Source of the DNA: Lachnospiraceae bacterium
Lineage (GTDB): Bacteria; Bacillota; Clostridia; Lachnospirales; Lachnospiraceae
Direction: 5' to 3'
Length of the DNA: 64,000 nt
NCBI GenBank assembly: GCA_910575835.1
Contig: CAJTGB010000002.1
Location: 172,016 to 236,015 of the forward strand
The notes below the pieces were generated by a model that saw only the letters and a program-made list of their open reading frames with translations, made no database searches and was not told where the DNA came from. The translations under genes and the position numbers were made by a program. Positions 57,639 to 64,000 of the stretch are shown here, piece after piece (position 1 is the first letter of the stretch; the number at the start of each line of letters is the position of its first letter).

Positions 57639-59030
57639 TCATATCTTGAATATTGCAAAAAATATTTTGTATAAGCCTATAACCAAAAGCAAACTTGAAT
57701 TTAACAGCAATACAATGAACAAGTCTTTTACAAAATACCATACTACCCATAATGGAATACCTACCATATAGGGCAAACAGAGTAACAGTAGTGGTAATAT
57801 GCCATGCCTTGTAATGTCAAAGAGTATCAGTCTCGTTGTCTGTTTCTTTTTCTTCCATTTTCTTATTGTTGCTATCGGATATACTGCTACTGCAACCAAC
57901 GCTAAATATGCTCCATTCAGCAACAGGTGTCTTACAATATACGGGCTGCCAGATATATCATATTGTTCTCTGCCCAAAAGAGCAAATATCACATTTTGGG
58001 AGATAATATCTGCCAGTTGATTCGTGACAAGATAATCGTTCATATTGATAAGGAAAATGATTCCTAATCCGCTTTCCGGCAATAGATACATATTAGACAT
58101 ATAATTCTCAACCAGCCCTGAATGCCCCAATACAGGCTCTGTATATTCTTCTGTCAAAGTCCACCCCATTCCGTAATAATAAGGAGTGTTATCATCTACA
58201 TATACATTGTCATAAAGCATAGTATTTAAACTATTCTGATTGACTATTCCCATTCCTCCATTTAGATACATTTGCAGATATTTTGCCATATCTGATACAC
58301 TGGAACTTAAATAACCTGCCGGAACGGTAGACCATGAATGTTTATCGGGATAGTCCGGCTCTCCCGCAATCGGAAGTCCAAAATAATTTCGATATCCTGT
58401 TATCAATCCGTTTTCTTTGCTTTGTACAAGTGTTGCTGCCGTATGATTCATACTTAGTGGAGAAAAAATGTTTTTATCCATATACTCTGAATAGCTAATT
58501 CCGCTGACTGTTTCTATGATTTCTCCTAACAATCCATAATTGATATTTGCATATTGATGTTGTCCGTAACTTTCTGTTATTTTTGCATTTCCAAAACGCT
58601 GATATGTCCCTAAACCGCTTGTCTGATTCAAAAGCTGTCTTACAGTAATTTTATCTCCGTCGGACGCATTTATAAAATAATCAGATGTATCAATATAATC
58701 AGATATTGTCGTGTCTAAATCTACTTTTTCTTCTTCCACAAGCTGCATAACAGCTAATGCTGTAAATGATTTGCTCAATGAACCTATAATAAAAGGCGTA
58801 TCTAAATTATCGCAATTTCCATAAGCTTCAGAAAACAGAACCTCTTTAGAGTCTACAATGGCTATCGCCATTCCGGGAATATGTAATTCCTTTATTTCTT
58901 TTTTTATCTGGCTGTCAATATCGCTATAATTGCTACTTTTTTCATATGCCAAAACAGGCTTATCCCATATAGCAATAACACAAATTAGTGACAGTATTAC
59001 ACAAATGATTTGCCTGATTTTTCGATTCAT
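57639..59030 (-). CDS. Serine hydrolase (class C beta-lactamase fold) with membrane tail
   Basis: A 463-residue protein: a signal/anchor helix (about 5-25), a penicillin-binding/beta-lactamase-fold domain with catalytic S-x-x-K in IGSLSKSFT, Tyr-x-Asn in YANINYG and His-x-Gly in GHSGLV, then four hydrophobic segments in the last 100 residues. Such proteins are peptidases or esterases; drug resistance need not follow. The ATG at 59030 has GGGAAAAGG upstream. It lies 42 bases after the TetR gene. Confidence 0.85.
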   Translation of the reverse strand: MNRKIRQIICVILSLICVIAIWDKPVLAYEKSSNYSDIDSQIKKEIKELHIPGMAIAIVDSKEVLFSEAYGNCDNLDTPFIIGSLSKSFTALAVMQLVEEEKVDLDTTISDYIDTSDYFINASDGDKITVRQLLNQTSGLGTYQRFGNAKITESYGQHQYANINYGLLGEIIETVSGISYSEYMDKNIFSPLSMNHTAATLVQSKENGLITGYRNYFGLPIAGEPDYPDKHSWSTVPAGYLSSSVSDMAKYLQMYLNGGMGIVNQNSLNTMLYDNVYVDDNTPYYYGMGWTLTEEYTEPVLGHSGLVENYMSNMYLLPESGLGIIFLINMNDYLVTNQLADIISQNVIFALLGREQYDISGSPYIVRHLLLNGAYLALVAVAVYPIATIRKWKKKKQTTRLILFDITRHGILPLLLLCLPYMVGIPLWVVWYFVKDLFIVLLLNSSLLLVIGLYKIFFAIFKI

Positions 59031-59071
59031 AAAACCTTTTCCCTTGTTTTTTTCTGATATACCATGCGCTA

Positions 59072-59641
59072 TCATTTCCCCTCTAATTTTTTTGCTCCCT
59101 CAATTAAAATGTCTATTGATAATTCAAAACTATCTTTTATCAACTGTGTATTACCAAAGGCGTTATGATTTTCAAGTAATGCAAAGCCCTCTAAAAAACT
59201 TCTAAACATTCTGACTAAATGAATGCAATTATCTTGTGAAATATTTAGTGACTTAGTTATTTTGAAAAAAATTGAAAACATTTTTGAAGTCACTTCATTC
59301 ATCTGTTCATTCTCAAATTGATTGTACCAAAGCATTGTGCTAAAAACTCCTTGATTCTCTATTGCATATTCATGAAAAGCGTAGCACATAGCTCTAATCG
59401 CATCATATCCAGAAAATCCTATTACAGATTGAATAATTTTGTCTTCTAATTCTTTCCAACCATATAGCATAAGCTGCTGTTTTAGGTCGTCAAGCCCATC
59501 TATATGGTTATAAAGCGATGGCGACTTAACGCCTAATTGCGATGCAAGCGTTTTTAAAGATAGGTTTTCTATGCCTATCGTATTTGCTATATATGCAGCT
59601 TCTTTGATAACCGATTCTTTATCAATTTTTATTTTCGGCAA
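59072..59641 (-). CDS. TetR/AcrR-family regulator
   Basis: A 189-residue TetR protein. HTH: AAYIANTIGIENLSLKTLAS, LGVKSPSLYNHI, followed by a helical ligand domain (YDAIRAMCYAFHEYA, RMFRSFLEGFALLEN) of the WHG type. First in an operon with the serine hydrolase, which it probably represses. Confidence 0.88.
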   Translation of the reverse strand: MPKIKIDKESVIKEAAYIANTIGIENLSLKTLASQLGVKSPSLYNHIDGLDDLKQQLMLYGWKELEDKIIQSVIGFSGYDAIRAMCYAFHEYAIENQGVFSTMLWYNQFENEQMNEVTSKMFSIFFKITKSLNISQDNCIHLVRMFRSFLEGFALLENHNAFGNTQLIKDSFELSIDILIEGAKKLEGK

Positions 59642-59677
59642 AATAGAGCTCCTCCTTTTTTTCTTAATCCAGTTTGT

Positions 59678-59706
59678 ATTTTAACAAATTCAATTAGTTA
59701 TGTCAA
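59678..59706 (-). promoter_or_regulatory. Promoter of tetR-serine hydrolase operon
   Basis: On the minus strand TTGACA (59706-59701), 17 bases, TAAAAT (59683-59678). Its spacer carries TAACTAATTGAATTTGTTA, a dyad that could be the TetR operator. Confidence 0.82.
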
Positions 59707-59745
59707 GATATTAAGAATTGACAAGGGCTTCCGTAGTAGTCGGCA

Positions 59746-59888
59746 TTGTGGGAATGTGTATAACTGGCTATCTCATGGAATTGTGGGTAACTCTGTTTGC
59801 AGGACGTGGGAAAGCTGCACTTTAGCTTTTCCATGTGCTGTGAATAGCGTTATCCATGATTCCATAGCCTGTTATGCACATTTCCATA
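59746..59888. other. Cluster of DnaA-box-like sites in a long inverted repeat
   Basis: TGTGTATAA (59755-59763), TGTGGGTAA (59782-59790), TTATCCATG (59850-59858) and TTATGCACA (59872-59880) resemble DnaA boxes (TTATNCACA). The left and right groups form an imperfect inverted repeat, and a GGAAAGCT/AGCTTTTCC hairpin sits between. This could be the origin of the element that carried the replication genes, or an end of that element. Confidence 0.45.
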
Positions 59889-59976
59889 ATGCTTGTCTTT
59901 TGGTCTTTCCTTTCTTTGGTTCGGAATAGTGTGGTGCTGGCGGTCTATCTCTTGTTTTCGGTTGCTTGCTTCTTTA

Positions 59977-60114
59977 CCGTACATGAGCATTGGCTCCTGG
60001 GTTGTCGTTTCCGTAACCTTCCAGAAGGTTAATCACGCCCCACACTGCAAGACCTGCTCCAATCGCTACTACCAATGTCTTTAAAATATTGATTGCCGAT
60101 GTAAAAAATGCCAT
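59977..60114 (-). pseudogene. Maff2 family protein, 3' truncated
   Basis: The start MAFFTSAINILKTLVVAIGA and LLEGYGNDNPGA match Maff2, a small membrane protein of conjugative elements, but after NPGA the sequence departs and stops four codons on; the second membrane helix is gone. A remnant of a lost transfer region. Confidence 0.8.
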
Positions 60115-60164
60115 AAATATTTCTAAAACCCAAATTAGAAATGGACAGGATTCTCTTATCCTGC

Positions 60165-60205
60165 TCCTGCACAAAAGAAAAACCGCCAGAATACTCTGAC
60201 GGTTC
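60165..60205 (-). terminator. Terminator ahead of maff2 fragment
   Basis: On the minus strand AACCGTCAGA pairs with TCTGGCGGTT (60204-60181), followed by TTTCTTTT. Confidence 0.78.
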
Positions 60206-60409
60206 ACCCTTTCTTATTGGATTTTTCTCCTTCTTTTTTATTTTTGTTTTATTATGATTGTGCAGTAGGCTGTTGTTGCTATCCATTAGGCTCTGCCCGG
60301 ATAAGCGGCAGGATGTGATTTGCTTTTCCTGCCCTAACTGCATTTGAACCCATAGATACTCCTTTCTGAACTTTGCGACATCGTGTCGTAAAGTATATTT
60401 CTTTTGCAT
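60206..60409 (-). CDS. Small hypothetical ORF
   Basis: A frame beginning MQKKYTLRHDVAKFRKEY with CAGGAA seven bases upstream. The frame runs on to 60029, but the terminator hairpin at 60165-60205 lies within it, so only the first part may be native. No family recognised. Confidence 0.3.
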
Positions 60410-60424
60410 ATATTTCCTGTTTTT

Positions 60425-60461
60425 AAAATAAAAGCGATAAAACTGTAATAGTTTTACCGCT
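60425..60461 (-). terminator. Terminator of the histidinol phosphatase gene
   Basis: On the minus strand AGCGGTAAAACT pairs with AGTTTTATCGCT, followed by TTTATTTT. About 100 bases after the stop at 60563. Confidence 0.78.
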
Positions 60462-60562
60462 CGTGATTAATATTCGTAACCATTATATAATTTTTATGCA
60501 AATTTGAATTTGTCTAATGAAATTTGAATAATTCGTTTCAACAAGAATTTGTTTTCCTGATG

Positions 60563-61399
60563 TCAATGTAGTCCAACACGTTCCCACATTTCTTTTTCTG
60601 GATTTGGACTAAGCCGTACCACATGTTCATAGCCAAGTGATAAAAGAATCTCTTCAGCTTGAATGTAACCTGCATCAAGGAACTTTGCATCGTGACAGTC
60701 AGAATTGATAATCACCTCCCCACCCCAAGCTTTCCATTCTTTTAGTAAGAATGCTGCCGGGTAAGGCTCTGACATATATCCTCTCGCAACACCTCCTGTA
60801 TTCACCTCAAGCAGCGCATTTGTTTCAAACATCGCTCGTAAGGCATCAAGAGCCATTATACGATAAGCAGAAGAATCTTCGTCATATAAATGCAATGCAG
60901 CATTGTTATACCTTACAAGATCAAAATGTCCTATTATTGCCGGCTTTGATTCAAGTACATAGTCCCGAAACAGTGAAAAATACCGTTGCGCCATTTCAAG
61001 CCCATTACCGCCACAGCATTCATTAACATATTTCTGCATGATCTCTGATGGTGCATCCACTCCACTATAACAACCGTCCGGTCTCGTAAAATAATGCATG
61101 GAAGCAATAAAATAATCGTAATCCATTGGATCTGCGCAACTAAACATATCTCGCTCTATACCAAGATATATTGCCATACGTCCTTTGTATTCTTTCTGTA
61201 CCAGGCGTATCTCCCTTTTATAATCACCTTCTCTTGAAGGAGCAATACAATGCGCTGAATCAAACATCTGCGGTGCGTGGGAAGTGAAACCAAGCGAAAC
61301 AAATCCCATTTTATATGCCATTTGAGCTATGTCATGTGCAGTTGACTTTCCATCACAAAAATTTGTGTGAACGTGCGCCGATGATAATATATGTCTCAT
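60563..61399 (-). CDS. PHP-family histidinol-phosphatase
   Basis: A 278-residue PHP-domain protein. Metal ligands are in HVHTNFCDGKST, GFTSHAP, GIERDMF, ASMHYF, IGHFDLVRY and INSDCHDAKF. Length and motifs match HisK/HisJ-type histidinol phosphatases, last-but-one step of histidine synthesis. It stands alone, with no his genes in the window. The start has AGGAGG upstream. Confidence 0.85.
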   Translation of the reverse strand: MRHILSSAHVHTNFCDGKSTAHDIAQMAYKMGFVSLGFTSHAPQMFDSAHCIAPSREGDYKREIRLVQKEYKGRMAIYLGIERDMFSCADPMDYDYFIASMHYFTRPDGCYSGVDAPSEIMQKYVNECCGGNGLEMAQRYFSLFRDYVLESKPAIIGHFDLVRYNNAALHLYDEDSSAYRIMALDALRAMFETNALLEVNTGGVARGYMSEPYPAAFLLKEWKAWGGEVIINSDCHDAKFLDAGYIQAEEILLSLGYEHVVRLSPNPEKEMWERVGLH

Positions 61400-61704
61400 G
61401 CGTTACCTCCTTTAGTTTAAAAAGATATCAACAAACTGCGATTGAACAAAATCGCTGCGCGATGGCCTGCCAGGGCTGTGGCGCAGTTTTTACGTTCCTC
61501 TAAATAAAAGCAGTGGAAAAATCTTCCGCAATACGGTATTGTTAAGTTACCACACAAAACAATCAAATACGGAGACCTCCACTGCCTATGAATACAATAT
61601 CATTTTTTGGTGTCTTCCGCAACCGGAATTATGATGCCAATGCACCTCCCTGGTAAGTAGACGTCACTTTAAACACTCAATACTACTTATCATGGAGGTT
61701 TTTT
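61400..61704. other. Left end region of IS91-type element
   Basis: No gene except a 22-codon ORF (61588-61656). GCAGTGGA (about 61509-61516) and TCCACTGC (about 61577-61584) form an inverted repeat that may be part of the element end. GGAGG at 61694-61698 serves the integrase. Confidence 0.4.
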
Positions 61705-62553
61705 ATGTACGAAGATATTTTTGAATCCATCCGCCATGCTGCGGAAAAACGCAACCTTAGAGAACGGACAATTCAACTGTATTGCAGTAATGTCAGCTAT
61801 TTCCTGCGCTGCACCAATAAGCCTGTTACTGACCTCACGCTTGAGGATGCAGATGCCTTTCTTACCATGAAACGTCTGGAGGGCAGATCCCCTGAAACTC
61901 ATAATCACTATCGTTCCTCTATCAAGTTTCTCTACAAAAGAGTCCTGAAGATTGCCTGGGATGACGAGGAAGTCCCTGCCATGAAGCGTGAGCGGAATCT
62001 TCCAACTGTGCTTACGCCACAGGAGATCAATGCTGTCATTGAAGCGACTGATAACCTTAAGCATAAGGCCATCATCGCTACCATGTATTCTTCCGGGCTG
62101 CGTGTATCTGAGGCTCTCCATTTGCACTATGATGATATTTCCCGTACTAACATGACCATTCATGTCCGGGAAACAAAAGGCCGCATCGACAGATATACGA
62201 TCCTTTCCCAGAGGAATCTCGACCTGCTTACCGAATACTGGTTTCAGTGTGGCAGACCAAAGGGCATTCTCTTCCCGAGTTCATGGACTGGGGATTACCT
62301 CGATATTTCAAGCGTTAACCAGTTTTTCAAAGCAAGCGCTAAAAAGGCCGGCATAATACGCCGCGTGTCTTCCCACGCCTGCCGTCACAGTTTTGCCAGT
62401 CACTTATTCGAAAGCGGGGTGGATATCAAATATATCCAGTCACTTCTTGGCCATGTCGATCCCCGCTCTACAGATGTATATCTGCATGTAAGCAACAAAA
62501 CGCTGCTTGGAATCCGCAGCCCTTTTGATGTTTCGGAAGGCGGTGAGTCATGA
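61705..62553 (+). CDS. Tyrosine recombinase of IS91-type element
   Basis: A 282-residue tyrosine recombinase with a SAM-like N-terminal domain (about 1-90) and the catalytic set: Arg in SSGLRVSEAL, Lys in TKGRIDRY, H-x-x-R in HACRHSFASHLFE, His in LLGHVDPRST and Tyr in DVYLHVSN. It overlaps the transposase by four bases (ATGA). Such companions occur in some IS91-like elements and may resolve replication products. Confidence 0.9.
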   Translation: MYEDIFESIRHAAEKRNLRERTIQLYCSNVSYFLRCTNKPVTDLTLEDADAFLTMKRLEGRSPETHNHYRSSIKFLYKRVLKIAWDDEEVPAMKRERNLPTVLTPQEINAVIEATDNLKHKAIIATMYSSGLRVSEALHLHYDDISRTNMTIHVRETKGRIDRYTILSQRNLDLLTEYWFQCGRPKGILFPSSWTGDYLDISSVNQFFKASAKKAGIIRRVSSHACRHSFASHLFESGVDIKYIQSLLGHVDPRSTDVYLHVSNKTLLGIRSPFDVSEGGES

Positions 62554-63725
62554 GCGAAAACTGCACGATACAGGATGTGTTTAACCGCTTTTATCCTGAC
62601 TATGAGAAAACCCATGGACTGTCTGCAGCACAGCAGAAAGCAGTTTATCACATCATGAACTGCAAAACCGGCGCATTTGGTGTCAATGTAAGCGTCTGCA
62701 TGGACTGCGGCTGTATTTCCGTCCATTATAATTCCTGCCGGGACAGGTGTTGTCCTATGTGTCAGGAGTTCCCGAGGGAAAAATGGGTGGATGCCCGCAG
62801 GGAGGATATACTGGACGCCCCATACTTTCATGTGGTTTTCACTGTACCGGAAGAACTTAATCCCGTCATTTACAGCAACCAGAAGCTTTTGTACAATGCC
62901 CTTTACCATGCTGCCTCCGATACTTTAAGCGAACTTGCCAGAGATAAAAAATACCTTGGGGCAGACATAGGCTATATCTGCATTCTCCATACCTGGGGAA
63001 GTGCAATGAATTTCCATCCCCATATCCACACCATCGTGTTAGGCGGAGGTCTGGATGCTAAGAACCACTGGAAGGATAACGGTGAGGATTTTTTTATCCC
63101 TGTCAAGGTCCTTTCCAAGGTTTTTCGGGGCAAGTATCTTGCCGGGCTAAAACAGCTATGGGTGGATGGAAAGCTGGAGTTCTATGGAACAGCGGAACCT
63201 TACAAAAATCATTATGCTTTCAAACAGCTTTTGGACGCGTGCTATGCCAAAGAATGGATTCCTTATTGCAAGAGGCCATTTCATGGTGCGGAGTCTGTTA
63301 TCAAATATCTTGGCAAATATACCCACAGGATTGCCATAAGCAACTACCGCATAAAGGGTATGACGGATTCCACGGTTACGTTTACTGTGAAGGATTACAA
63401 AAACCATGGGCAGTGGAAGGAACTCACACTTTCCGGGGAGGAATTCATCAGGAGGTTTCTGATGCATGTTCCTCCCAAGCGTTTTGTGCGGATCCGGCAT
63501 TACGGTCTGCTTTCTTCCCGGAATAAAAACAGGAAGATTACACTATGCCGCAACCTGCTTGGCTGTAAGAGATACATTTCCAGACTTAAGGATCTTGATG
63601 CGCCCGCTATTATCAAGCTGCTCTACAACAAGGATGTCTGCAAATGCTCATCCTGCGGAGGGAACATCATTCCTCTGCCATCTGGCAGGTATTGCATAAG
63701 ACTTGAGCCACACTTATTATGTTGA
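62550..63725 (+). CDS. IS91-family HUH transposase
   Basis: A 391-residue rolling-circle transposase. N-terminal zinc domain (CMDCGCISVHY, CRDRCCPMCQ), HUH motif HPHIH, and catalytic Tyr in YLGKYTHRIAISNYR. Another zinc-like pair near the end (CKCSSCGG). It seems complete. Elements of this type move by rolling-circle replication and can carry adjacent DNA. Confidence 0.92.
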   Translation: MSENCTIQDVFNRFYPDYEKTHGLSAAQQKAVYHIMNCKTGAFGVNVSVCMDCGCISVHYNSCRDRCCPMCQEFPREKWVDARREDILDAPYFHVVFTVPEELNPVIYSNQKLLYNALYHAASDTLSELARDKKYLGADIGYICILHTWGSAMNFHPHIHTIVLGGGLDAKNHWKDNGEDFFIPVKVLSKVFRGKYLAGLKQLWVDGKLEFYGTAEPYKNHYAFKQLLDACYAKEWIPYCKRPFHGAESVIKYLGKYTHRIAISNYRIKGMTDSTVTFTVKDYKNHGQWKELTLSGEEFIRRFLMHVPPKRFVRIRHYGLLSSRNKNRKITLCRNLLGCKRYISRLKDLDAPAIIKLLYNKDVCKCSSCGGNIIPLPSGRYCIRLEPHLLC

Positions 63726-64000
63726 ATACCAGTAGCTGAATATTTAAAAAAAAGCTTCCTATGGGGGCTTATTCGTGGTGCGCTGGAAATGATTTTTAAA
63801 AATTCCTCTCCATATGCACAGGTATCCAACATACTGTTTTGCAAAGAGCGTCAAAATTGAAAGCCCATATACAGCGGCTACCCAGACGCGCCTTTGTTCA
63901 ACCAGAAAAAATCGAAACTGATGCAAACGAAAGGGCAGTTATCGAAAGATCAAAGCTGTTTTTTCGTTTGCACCACCTTCGATTCTTTCCTTAACGATTT
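63726..64000. other. Downstream flank of IS91-type element
   Basis: No credible gene. GCAAACGAAAGGGC... and ...TTTTTCGTTTGC (about 63916-63973) form an inverted repeat, which may be near the terminal end. The right end of the element is not resolved. Confidence 0.3.

Noticed and set aside
1..64000. tRNA or rRNA genes
   Set aside because: None seen by eye; a covariance-model scan would be needed to exclude a tRNA fully.

Overview
The window looks like chromosome of a gut-type Lachnospiraceae (Clostridia). The signs are low to moderate G+C, AGGAGG ribosome binding sites, TTGACA/TATAAT promoters, a murB-rapZ-whiA-HPr cluster, an rpoB-rpoC block preceded by rplJ-rplL, and accessory families (TnpV, Maff2, cysteine-rich VLP, Rpn nucleases) typical of Clostridia mobile elements. 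This assignment rests on gene content only.

Layout. Bases 1-8134 are an accessory array of two paralogous Rpn (PD-(D/E)XK) nuclease families, arranged as two imperfect Rpn1-Rpn2 units with truncated 3' Rpn1 cassettes, separated by a small mobile-element remnant with tnpV. Bases 8450-33825 are core genome, all leftward: a YyaL-type thioredoxin-domain protein, an HD hydrolase, an M24 peptidase, the Fur-box-controlled feoA-feoA-feoB operon, rpoC and rpoB, two hybrid histidine kinases lodged between rpoB and rplL, rplL-rplJ with an L10 leader, a diacylglycerol-kinase-like gene, and a Crh-like HPr with whiA, rapZ and murB. Bases 33982-60400 are accessory: a DUF262 scrap, a Bce-like ABC exporter with two regulators, an SDR/tautomerase/MerR group, a tetR-ybhB pair split by an IS1634-type element with 95-bp direct repeats, an ABC-F gene behind a leader-peptide attenuator, a truncated transposon, a third Rpn gene, and the decayed leftovers of a mobilizable element (ParA::relaxase fusion, broken dnaC, frameshifted replication organizer, intact mobA/mobC, sigma factor/HTH pair, a serine hydrolase/TetR cargo, a possible DnaA-box origin, truncated maff2). 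A PHP histidinol phosphatase and an IS91-type element with its own tyrosine recombinase close the window.

How it fits together. The core half encodes transcription, ribosome stalk, iron uptake and cell-wall functions, each unit with a readable promoter or terminator. The accessory half records repeated insertion, deletion and recombination: at least two chimeric ORFs, three or more premature stops or frameshifts, several duplicated segments and three transposon types. The observations most worth following are the Rpn cassette array, the HPr with Glu in place of the phosphorylatable His15, the ABC-F attenuator, the IS1634-type long target duplication and the deletion-born fusions. No tRNA, rRNA or CRISPR array was seen.
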